64,000 bases of DNA from contig NZ_CP030261.1 in assembly GCF_003312915.1 (NCBI RefSeq), positions 4,588,001-4,652,000 of the forward strand, in the 5' to 3' direction. Shown here one piece after another: positions 26,101 through 32,256 of the stretch (position 1 is the stretch's first letter; the number at the start of each line of letters is the position of its first letter). The position numbers and the translations under genes are program-made. Below the pieces are notes generated by a model. That model saw only the letters and a list, made by a program, of their open reading frames with translations. It was not told where the DNA came from and searched no databases. The DNA comes from Flavobacterium fluviale (GTDB taxonomy: Bacteria > Bacteroidota > Bacteroidia > Flavobacteriales > Flavobacteriaceae).

Positions 26101-27587
26101 TTACATCGGCAAAATGGCTTGAATATACTGGTATTGAACCCGAACATGAAAGATCTTGGCAAGATATGATTCACCCAGATGATTTTGAGGAAAATATCAA
26201 AATATGGAAACATTCCCTTTCCACTGGAGAAATGTATCGATCTGATGTTAGAATGCGAAGAAAAGACGGAACATACAGATGGCACACTGCTATTGGAGAA
26301 CCAATTTACAATCTGGACAATAAAATTATAAAATGGGTTGGTGCTTTTACCGATATTCATACCGAAAAAGCATTTACACACGAGCTGGAACAACAAGTTA
26401 CGGCTCGAACAAAAGAATTAATCCAAATGAACGAATCACTCCAAAAAAGTGAAGAACGTTATCATTTAATGGTCGAAGAAGTTCAGGAATATTCCATTTT
26501 ATACTTAAACTCTGAAGGAGTTGTTGAAAATTGGAATGTGGGAGCCGAAAAGATAAAAGGTTATAAAGCAGAGGAAATTGTTGGAAAATTCTTTGCTGTT
26601 TTTTATACCGAAGAGGATCAGAAAAATAAACTGCCGCAAAAGCTTTTAGAACTGGCTAGAGAAAAAGGCAAAGCAATTCATGAAGGCTGGCGCGCCAGAA
26701 AAAACGGAAACTTATTTTGGGCAAGTGTTGTTATTACTGCTGTTCATAATAAAAAAGGCGAAGTGATTGGTTTTTCTAAAGTGACGCACGATCTAACGGA
26801 GAAAAAAAGAGCCGATGATACCTTAAAAATGAACGCTTTAGAATTGGAGCAAAAAAACAATGAACTGGAAGAAATGAACAAAGAACTTCAGTCATTTGCT
26901 TATATTTCTAGTCATGATTTGCAGGAACCGCTGCGTAAAATCCAGACTTTTGCGTCTCAGATCATGGAGAAGGAATTTCAAAATTTATCGGAAAATGGAA
27001 AGGATAAATTTAAAAGAATGCAAAACGCAGCACAGCGTATGCAGACTTTGATTAATGATTTACTTGCTTATTCGAGAACAAATGTTCAAGAACGTGTATT
27101 TGAAAAAACAGATCTTTCTAAAATAATTGAAGAAGTAAAAGAAGATTTAAAAGAAGAATTGGAACAAAAATCTGCTGTTATTGAAATACAACAGACTTCG
27201 GAAGTTGATATAATTCCGTTTCAATTCAAGCAATTATTATACAATTTGATCAGCAATTCGTTGAAATTTTCAAATCCAGAAGTTCCAACTGTGATTAAAA
27301 TTAACAGCGATATTTCTCTGGGTGAAAATTTTGAAAATGAAAAATTGATTCCGGCGAAAAAATACTGCCACATCAAAGTATCTGATAACGGAATTGGTTT
27401 TGAACCCCAATACAACAAGAAAATATTTGAAGTTTTTCAACGCTTACATGGACGAGACCGGTATAACGGAACTGGAATTGGCTTAGCAATTGTGAAAAAA
27501 ATTGTAGAAAACCATAACGGAATCATCAGCGCTTCAGGAGTACAAAATGAAGGAGCTTCTTTCGATATTTATATTCCGGTAAGCTAA
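23178..27587 (+). CDS. soluble multi-PAS histidine kinase (nine PAS-like domains)
   Basis: The 1469-residue kinase has no membrane helix or signal peptide. I count about nine PAS-like units, each roughly 120-130 residues: an N-terminal divergent one, four alike, a PAS_3-type (about 695-820), another, a second PAS_3-type (about 955-1075) and a last at about 1110-1225. HisKA follows with H1246 in SSHDLQEPLRKIQ, then HATPase_c with NLISNSLKF, DNGIGFEP and GTGIGLAIVKKI. The HDLQEP form is typical of bacteriophytochrome-like kinases. It is co-transcribed with the receiver gene upstream; the ligand is unknown. Confidence 0.93.
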   Translation: MNRKKKEHYFLSEGGEMGDLIRDADWSKTPLGDPEKWPQSLKTMTAMMLSNPFGMYIAWGKNHTQLYNDAFRPILGALKHPDALGGNSRETFAEIWDTIGPMFADVMKGKSVSFPDFKVSLHRNGYTEDCFFDFSYTPIKIEDGSVGGILVTVIETTEKKIVADALQESNARFVKNIMQAPIAMCIFRGKNHIVEIANQQMLELWGTKAETVINQPIFETLPQLKKQGLDKILHTVFSNGEKITTDELFVQLNRNGQTENTYINFVYEALREADGTISGVAAIATEVTAQVLARSKVEESEQKIRQLVENAPFPIAVYTGKEMRIELANESIIKIWGKGPDVIGKTYKEILPELHNQSIFEQVATVFETGQSFHSRNSRVDIVVDNLLQPFYFNYSFTPLYDVNGKIYGVMNTAADLTDLYSAKQIIEENEQNLSSIVLQAPIGICLVDAATLISEIVNDSFVEVAGKPYEEIAGKHYWDTFAEVKPFYEKELQKVIDEGIPFYANEVEMELIRHGKKEKIFVTFVYSPLKNIDNKVTKIAIWVLDNTPQVTARQEIEEADKRFRNTVKQAPVGITILRGPNHVVEMANEAYLKLVAREESTFVGRPLFDSLPEVKDSVSDLLNTVFTTGIPYHGNEMAIPLNRYGKQGIWYFDFLYHPLKEENGEITGIIVTVTEVSEKVEARKQIELNEDRLKIVVEASELGTWELNVKNRFPIYSKRYLEIIGGYTEDVTLTHEELLAHLHPDDMHIRNKAFKDALSSGVLHYEARVIWKDQSVHWVEGKGKVFYNENKEAEKLIGTVREITEEKKYQQQIEESEKKLRNLIMQSPVPKAILRGDNFVIEMANFALLNNIWKKREADVAGQNILELFPELAKQKYARLLKEVYDSGITYSESESLLYINDINSVSQFYVDFEFAPLRESDNSISGIRLTLIDVTEKVEARKKIEESEKRFRSLTESIPQLIWETDAEGNSLFTSAKWLEYTGIEPEHERSWQDMIHPDDFEENIKIWKHSLSTGEMYRSDVRMRRKDGTYRWHTAIGEPIYNLDNKIIKWVGAFTDIHTEKAFTHELEQQVTARTKELIQMNESLQKSEERYHLMVEEVQEYSILYLNSEGVVENWNVGAEKIKGYKAEEIVGKFFAVFYTEEDQKNKLPQKLLELAREKGKAIHEGWRARKNGNLFWASVVITAVHNKKGEVIGFSKVTHDLTEKKRADDTLKMNALELEQKNNELEEMNKELQSFAYISSHDLQEPLRKIQTFASQIMEKEFQNLSENGKDKFKRMQNAAQRMQTLINDLLAYSRTNVQERVFEKTDLSKIIEEVKEDLKEELEQKSAVIEIQQTSEVDIIPFQFKQLLYNLISNSLKFSNPEVPTVIKINSDISLGENFENEKLIPAKKYCHIKVSDNGIGFEPQYNKKIFEVFQRLHGRDRYNGTGIGLAIVKKIVENHNGIISASGVQNEGASFDIYIPVS

Positions 27588-27610
27588 AATTTTAAATTGA
27601 GTTCATAAAA

Positions 27611-27645
27611 AAAAACGGAAATAACTTTAAAGCTATTTCCGTTTT
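27611..27645. terminator. bidirectional terminator between kinase and lipocalin-like gene
   Basis: AAAAACGGAAATA and TATTTCCGTTTTT pair around a short loop, with A and T tracts on both sides. It lies between convergent genes and can serve both. Confidence 0.85.
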
Positions 27646-27667
27646 TATTTTCTTAAAAGAAAACTAA

Positions 27668-28084
27668 TTATCTAGTATAAACAGTAATTACACCAGTTGC
27701 TTTATCTTTTAATTTTAGTTCTTTGTTTGTAAGGTTCATGATATCACTAGTTGTAGTAATACCACCAATAGTAACAGTTAAATCATTATGAGATCTTACA
27801 TAAGTTCCTGTAGTTTCTACTAATGCACAGTTACTTCCATCATAATCACCATAAACTGCCGCATTACTTAATCTTAGATCTAAATAATCTCTGCTGCATC
27901 CTGGTGCATTTTCTATAGCGTCAATTAATACTTCTTCAGTACCAACCATTGTACCTGTTTTGCTTAAGTTGTATTTTCCTTGTAATGGAACAATTGTTTC
28001 TCCTTCGTTATCATCGCTGCTGCAAGACGTTGCAAACATTCCTAAGCCTAAAGCCATTGCAAATAATATGTTTCTACTTTTCAT
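27668..28084 (-). CDS. small lipocalin-like lipoprotein
   Basis: The 138-residue protein has a lipoprotein signal ending FATSC (Cys21) and then SSDDNEGE. The rest is beta-rich: LQGKYNLSKTG near the start, two Cys that may bridge (CSRDYLDL and GSNCALV), and NKELKLKDKATG near the end, the style of lipocalin-like domains in Bacteroidota. No ligand can be predicted. Confidence 0.75.
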   Translation of the reverse strand: MKSRNILFAMALGLGMFATSCSSDDNEGETIVPLQGKYNLSKTGTMVGTEEVLIDAIENAPGCSRDYLDLRLSNAAVYGDYDGSNCALVETTGTYVRSHNDLTVTIGGITTTSDIMNLTNKELKLKDKATGVITVYTR

Positions 28085-28198
28085 GTTGATTTGTTTTTTT
28101 TATTGAATTAATTTAATAATGCTAAATTACAGGGATACACTTACAAAAAATTCTATGATTTCAACAAAATCTTACATAAATCGCATTTTAACGAAATT

Positions 28199-29143
28199 TT
28201 ATTTTTTTACATATTTGGAGATAATGTACTTTGTTACAGGCTTTAAAGGACGATTATTCTCTGGATGCCTTCCATGACCATTAAAAAAATCGACTCCATT
28301 TTCAGTTTTTGCATACCAAATTATTGCATCTCCGTTCTTATCAAAACAGGATGTTGTGTCACAAACTTGCACTTTTTTTAGATTAATTAAACTTTCATCC
28401 AGCAATTCAACAGGGGTCATAATTCCTAAACTATTTACCTTTAAATCACAGTCTACCATTTCATAATGATCGTTTGACCATTGCATACATTCTTTTTTGG
28501 GTAGGGCTAAGTAAATGATTAATCCTAATCCCATCAGAATTGCTATAATCGCTGCATATCTCATTTTTTTAGATTTTGGTTTGTCATCCTCATTATGGAT
28601 TTCTGTTGGTTCTGAATCTGGGATTTGAGACGCTTCTGATTCTTGATCATCTGCAGTTGGTTCTGGATCGTTCGAACTGTCGATTTCTATAACATCACTC
28701 ATTTCATTAGAAGAAACTTCTCTAGAAGATTTAGTATCTCTTAAGTCTTCTATCAATTTCGAATCTTCTTCATCAATTTGTTTCCTAAATTCACTAAAAG
28801 GTCTTGGTTGAAGATCTACAAGTATTGCAGCTAATTGAATAGTATCTTCTGCTGGTCTCTCAGTTCTTCCTAAAAGAAATCTCTTAACCGCTTCTAACTT
28901 ATTCATCTCATCATCTCCAAACAAATTTTTTTTATCCTTATCAAATGGAAATTCAAAAAAAGATTCGAAAGTATTTAAGTCATCTTTATTAGTATTTGAC
29001 ATGAATCTTTTGATACATAAATTTCTAAGATTTGCAGTAGTTGGCGAAATTAAATTATTTGCATATTCCCCTTCTATTTCCTCTTCATATTTAGCTTTAA
29101 TAGCATTTCTATAATCTTCAAAAGTAAACTTTGACATAGGCAT
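28199..29143 (-). CDS. single-pass membrane protein of unknown function
   Basis: The 314-residue product has a polar, charged N-terminal region (about 1-190), one transmembrane helix (about 194-212) and a C-terminal region of about 100 residues that should lie outside the cytoplasm. The N-terminal 110 residues look helical and compact (FTFEDYRNAIKAKYEE) and could bind DNA or protein, and an acidic linker (about 135-185) follows. I recognise no family. Two in-frame ATGs two codons apart are possible starts. Its upstream region is the 10-bp phased ACTTW array shared with the lipoprotein/kinase operon, which suggests joint control. Confidence 0.75.
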   Translation of the reverse strand: MPMSKFTFEDYRNAIKAKYEEEIEGEYANNLISPTTANLRNLCIKRFMSNTNKDDLNTFESFFEFPFDKDKKNLFGDDEMNKLEAVKRFLLGRTERPAEDTIQLAAILVDLQPRPFSEFRKQIDEEDSKLIEDLRDTKSSREVSSNEMSDVIEIDSSNDPEPTADDQESEASQIPDSEPTEIHNEDDKPKSKKMRYAAIIAILMGLGLIIYLALPKKECMQWSNDHYEMVDCDLKVNSLGIMTPVELLDESLINLKKVQVCDTTSCFDKNGDAIIWYAKTENGVDFFNGHGRHPENNRPLKPVTKYIISKYVKK

Positions 29144-29147
29144 TTGA

Positions 29148-29250
29148 ACTTTTTAAAACTTTTTATAAAGTACTTTATTCTACTTTTTATGACTTATTAG
29201 AACTTATCTCGACTTTATAAAAATAAATTAAACTTTCCTGACTTTCTGAT
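29148..29250. promoter_or_regulatory. 10-bp phased array of ACTTW elements
   Basis: ACTT followed by T or A starts at 29148, 29158, 29172, 29182, 29192, 29202, 29212, 29232 and 29241. Intervals are 10, 14, 10, 10, 10, 10, 20 and 9. The bases between copies vary. The array fills the space between two divergent genes and ends just before the conserved promoter of the first lipoprotein/kinase operon. The phasing puts each copy on the same face of the helix, as expected for cooperative protein binding. Confidence 0.65.
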
Positions 29251-29272
29251 TAATACAGCCTTAAACCCCACA

Positions 29273-29321
29273 TAACTTTGCCTCAACAAAATTAGTTATC
29301 GTTTTGATCTGCAGGTCAAAA
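29273..29321 (+). promoter_or_regulatory. promoter and 20-bp palindrome of cassette A
   Basis: TAACTTTG at 29273-29280 is a perfect -7 box by itself, or its TTTG may be a -33 element for the GTTTTG at 29301-29306. The palindrome TTTTGATCTGCAGGTCAAAA (29302-29321) has one mismatched pair. The same order CTTTGCC...AAATTAGT...GTTTTG..CTGCAG recurs before the second cassette. A response-regulator operator is a natural reading. Confidence 0.55.
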
Positions 29322-29349
29322 ACAAATGTACAAAACTAGTTCAGTCACT

Positions 29350-29426
29350 AAGTGCGGAAAACCGTAAAACGGAGTTTATCCGGGAAGTACAAATAAAGTT
29401 TTATAGTTCTACGCACTTCACTTCCC
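29350..29426 (+). promoter_or_regulatory. pseudoknotted RNA domain of the cassette A leader
   Basis: Stem P1 is AAGTGCG (29350-29356) with CGCACTT (29412-29418). Inside it, P3 is GTAAAAC (29364-29370) with GTTTTAT (29398-29404), and a small hairpin CGGA..TCCG is possible. GGGAAGT (29382-29388) pairs with ACTTCCC (29420-29426) outside P1, making a pseudoknot. The core from 29352 aligns without gaps over 75 nt to the leader of cassette B. Sequence changes in P1 and P3 between the copies keep pairing. Function is unknown; a riboswitch or other cis-regulatory RNA is inferred. Confidence 0.7.
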
Positions 29427-29432
29427 AACAAA

Positions 29433-29479
29433 TGGCATCGTGCTCAAAAGTTTCAGAATAGTTCTGAACGGCCATGCCT
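29433..29479 (+). promoter_or_regulatory. second stem-loop domain of the cassette A leader
   Basis: GGCAT (29434-29438) pairs with ATGCC (29474-29478) and encloses the hairpin TTCAGAA-TAG-TTCTGAA (29452-29468). The corresponding stems in cassette B have different bases but the same pairing. The distance from the closing stem to the lipoprotein ATG is 27 nt in both copies. Confidence 0.65.
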
Positions 29480-29505
29480 GTATTCACCTTTTAAATTTTA
29501 AAAAA

Positions 29506-29685
29506 ATGAAAACATTATATCTATTGGGAGCGTGCGCGCTATTGTCAACTACATTATTTTCTTGTACTGCTGACGAATTTGAAACTGAAACAAAAAAAAC
29601 AGAATTAAAATCAGTTAAAGCAATGGCAAGTCCAGGTCCAGACGATGATCCTGTACCTGTTACACCTCCACCTCCAAAAAAATAA
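29506..29685 (+). CDS. tiny proline-rich lipoprotein of cassette A
   Basis: The 59-residue precursor has a lipoprotein signal ending LFSC (Cys20). The mature part of about 40 residues starts CTADEFETETKK and ends in an acidic, proline-rich tail (PGPDDDPVPVTPPPPKK). The paralogue in cassette B keeps SCTxDExETxxKK and the Pro/Asp-rich tail. It is followed by a kinase that is itself a lipoprotein. It could be a signal, a ligand or a negative regulator of that kinase; this is inference from position. I use the ATG because upstream codons overlap the structured leader. Confidence 0.75.
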   Translation: MKTLYLLGACALLSTTLFSCTADEFETETKKTELKSVKAMASPGPDDDPVPVTPPPPKK

Positions 29686-29722
29686 CAAATAAAATCTGTA
29701 ATAATCATTTTATTAGTAATTT

Positions 29723-29761
29723 CGGGGAAAGTAGTATTCATGTTACGATCCCCGTTTTTTT
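29723..29761 (+). terminator. intrinsic terminator overlapping the cassette A kinase start
   Basis: CGGGGA (29723-29728) pairs with TCCCCG (29749-29754), with an inner GTA/TAC pair, and seven T follow. The kinase ATG (29740) lies in the loop, and codons 5-7 of the kinase (Pro-Phe-Phe) cover the stem end and T tract. The same structure is present in cassette B. It should cut transcription between lipoprotein and kinase unless translation or a factor prevents it. Confidence 0.75.
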
Positions 29762-31443
29762 GTGCATTTATTTTTCTTCTTTTTTTCTCTTGCCAAGAGA
29801 AAAAACCTTTATCGCCTAAGGATGATTCCTCTTATAAAGAAGCAAGACTTTTGCAGCAAAACGCTGTGAATCATTTTCAAAAGAACAATTATAATACGGC
29901 TTTTTATCAATTTAATAAATCCAAAATATTATTTGAAAAAATTAAAGACAGTATTGATATTGTTTTTAATTGCATTCAAATGGCTAACATTCAGCAAATA
30001 AATGGTGATTATTACGGAAGTAAAGAAACCTTAATTGAAGCACTGCCTTATAGCAAAAATGACAAAAATTATGCTGTAGCAATTAATAATTTCTTCGGAA
30101 TTGCTTATAAAGAACTATCTCTTTATAATGATGCGGTTTTTTATTACAATCAAGCCATTAAAACATCAAAAGATTCTGTATCAATACAATCTCCTTTAAA
30201 CAATATTGCAGTTGTTTACATCAAACAAAAAAAGTACGATAAAGCAATTCAGCTTTTAGAATCTATTTTAAGCAAAAATGTTTTTGATGATAAAATTTCA
30301 TCCTTAAAAAGTAAATCTAGAGTAATCGATAATCTTGGCTTTGCTTACTTTAAAAAAGGAATGAAAGAAAAAAGCCTGCAATTTTTAAATGAAGGTTTAA
30401 AGCTAAGAATCCAAATCGATGATGATTATGGTACAATTGGCAGTTATCTCCACTTAGCCGAGTTTTATTCCCAAACAGATATTTCGAAATCAAACAACTA
30501 CGCGCAAAAAGCGTATGAAACCGCAACTCAATTTAATAGTGTCGATGAACGCTTAAAAGCATTGTCTTTTTTAATTTCAAATGGTTCTGGAACAAAATAT
30601 GCCCAAAAATATATTTCGATCAGCGATAGTATTATTAGTATTCGAAACAATTATAAAAACAAGTTTGCCAAGATTAAATACGACTCTAAAAAAGAAAAAG
30701 ACGAAAACCAGAAACTACGATTAGAAAAAGCGGAAAATTTGCTGGCCCTCCAGGAAGTTAAATACCAACGGATATTCTTTATAATTGGCATTGTCTCTCT
30801 CTTCTGTTTATTGGCTTACTTGAGAAAAAGATATGAAAACCGAAATCGCGTAGAGAAAATTAAAGCAGCTTACGATACAGAAACAAGAATTGCAAAAGAC
30901 ATTCACGACGAATTAGCAAATGATGTCTTCCATACCATAACCTTTACTCAAACACAGTCTTTAAACGCGGAAAGCAATAAAGATACGTTGTTACAACAAC
31001 TGGATGACATATATGTTCGAGTTCGTGGTATTTCCAGAGAAAATAATGATATCGATACTGGAATCAATTATGCTGCTAATCTAAAAGAGATGCTTTCTAC
31101 TTATAACAACAATACTACAAATGTGATTATTAATGGTATTGAAAAAGTAAATTGGGACTTAATTGAAGATCTAAAAAAGATCACAATACAAAGGGTTTTA
31201 CAGGAATTAATGGTCAATATGAAAAAACACAGTCAGGCTTCTGTAGTTGTTTTAAAGTTTGAAAGTTACGCTAACAAAATTTTCATAAACTATACCGACA
31301 ACGGAAAAGGCTGCGAAAAATCAAAAATTATTAAAAATGGCCTCCAAAATATGGAAAACCGTATTTTGTCTATAAAAGGAACAATTACTTTTGACACAGA
31401 ACCTAATAAAGGTTTTAAAGTAAAAATATCCATGCCTAAATAA
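29740..31443 (+). CDS. TPR-containing sensor histidine kinase, lipoprotein type (cassette A)
   Basis: The 567-residue kinase starts MLRSPFFCAFIFLLFFSC, a lipoprotein-like signal with Cys18. Tetratricopeptide repeats (about 30-290) form the sensor outside the cytoplasm. A coiled stretch (about 300-345), a transmembrane helix (about 347-365) and a HisKA_3-type domain with H389 in IHDELAND follow. HATPase_c has QELMVNMKKHSQAS, DNGKGCEK and GLQNMENR. This architecture is common in Bacteroidota and partners with NarL-type regulators. The cognate regulator follows after 6 bp. The start codon is inside a terminator hairpin. Confidence 0.92.
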   Translation: MLRSPFFCAFIFLLFFSCQEKKPLSPKDDSSYKEARLLQQNAVNHFQKNNYNTAFYQFNKSKILFEKIKDSIDIVFNCIQMANIQQINGDYYGSKETLIEALPYSKNDKNYAVAINNFFGIAYKELSLYNDAVFYYNQAIKTSKDSVSIQSPLNNIAVVYIKQKKYDKAIQLLESILSKNVFDDKISSLKSKSRVIDNLGFAYFKKGMKEKSLQFLNEGLKLRIQIDDDYGTIGSYLHLAEFYSQTDISKSNNYAQKAYETATQFNSVDERLKALSFLISNGSGTKYAQKYISISDSIISIRNNYKNKFAKIKYDSKKEKDENQKLRLEKAENLLALQEVKYQRIFFIIGIVSLFCLLAYLRKRYENRNRVEKIKAAYDTETRIAKDIHDELANDVFHTITFTQTQSLNAESNKDTLLQQLDDIYVRVRGISRENNDIDTGINYAANLKEMLSTYNNNTTNVIINGIEKVNWDLIEDLKKITIQRVLQELMVNMKKHSQASVVVLKFESYANKIFINYTDNGKGCEKSKIIKNGLQNMENRILSIKGTITFDTEPNKGFKVKISMPK

Positions 31444-31449
31444 AAGCCT

Positions 31450-32118
31450 ATGTTTAAAAAAGTAATTATAGCTGAAGATCTTGATGCAATGAATTTAGGA
31501 ATTCAACAGGTTTTAAAAGATTTAAATATTGAAAATTTTCAACATTCGAAATTCTGCGATGATGCATTCCTAAAAATACGCGCCGCAATTAATCAAAATG
31601 AACCTTTCGATTTACTAATCAGTGATCTTTCGTTTAAAACAGATCATCGTAAAGTTACAATTTCGAGCGGAGACGAACTGGTTGAAAAAGTTCGTGAACT
31701 TCAGCCTGATATTAAAATCATAACTTACTCTGTCGAAGACAAAAGTTTCCGAATTAAATCGCTTTTTGAAAATGCCGAAATCGATGCTTTTGTTTTAAAA
31801 AGCTTAAATAGTATCGAAGAATTAAAAAAGGCAATTCATCTGCTTTCAACTTCAGATCAAAAATTTATTTCGCCCGAAGTTGCTTCTGCCCTTCAGGAAA
31901 AAAACAATTTCGAAATTGACGACGTCGATATTAAAATTCTAAAATATTTATCTGACGGAACTTCTCAAGATGAAATCATAGAAATTTTTAAAAGTTCAGA
32001 TATTAAGCCTAATAGTAAAAGTGCCGTAGAAAAAAGATTGTCAAAATTAAAAGATTTTTTTAAAGCCAATAATACCGTCCACTTGGTTTCTATTACAAAA
32101 GATATGGGGATTATTTAA
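31450..32118 (+). CDS. NarL/FixJ-type response regulator (cassette A)
   Basis: The 222-residue protein has a receiver domain (about 1-135) with acidic residues AEDLD near residue 9, phospho-acceptor D59 in LLISDLSF and the lysine in VLKS. A C-terminal helix-turn-helix (about 155-222) reads DIKILKYLSDGTSQDEIIEIF and KSAVEKRLSKLKDFF, a divergent LuxR-type DNA-binding domain. It should be phosphorylated by the kinase just upstream and may also serve the regulator-less kinase of cassette B. An efficient terminator follows. Confidence 0.9.
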   Translation: MFKKVIIAEDLDAMNLGIQQVLKDLNIENFQHSKFCDDAFLKIRAAINQNEPFDLLISDLSFKTDHRKVTISSGDELVEKVRELQPDIKIITYSVEDKSFRIKSLFENAEIDAFVLKSLNSIEELKKAIHLLSTSDQKFISPEVASALQEKNNFEIDDVDIKILKYLSDGTSQDEIIEIFKSSDIKPNSKSAVEKRLSKLKDFFKANNTVHLVSITKDMGII

Positions 32119-32139
32119 ATCCTGTTTCATTATAATTCT

Positions 32140-32163
32140 AAAGCTCCTTCGGGAGCTTTTTTT
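32140..32163 (+). terminator. intrinsic terminator of cassette A
   Basis: AAAGCTCC and GGAGCTTT close on a TTCG tetraloop, followed by T residues. It lies 22 bp past the response regulator stop. Confidence 0.9.
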
Positions 32164-32224
32164 ATTTACTTAAATTAAATTTTCGGATTATGGATTTCCG
32201 TAAAATACTGGTTTTTATTGGTTT

Positions 32225-32232
32225 TACATTTG
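32225..32232 (+). promoter_or_regulatory. TAnnTTTG -7 box for the HsdR-N-like gene
   Basis: TACATTTG is a perfect match. A transcript from about 32239 favours the ATG at 32257 over the TTG at 32218, which lies upstream of the box. Confidence 0.5.
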
Positions 32233-32256
32233 GTTAATAATTTAAAACTACAACCA

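Noticed and set aside
29350..29480. Leader of cassette A considered as a cobalamin or HDV-like RNA
   Set aside because: The GGGAAGT stretch recalls part of the B12 riboswitch, but the B12 box and remaining helices are missing. The order of helices does not fit an HDV-type nested double pseudoknot.
29340..29480. Integron attC or phage attachment site
   Set aside because: No integrase gene and no GTTRRRY-type core; the paired segments show RNA-like compensatory changes and sit in a transcribed leader.
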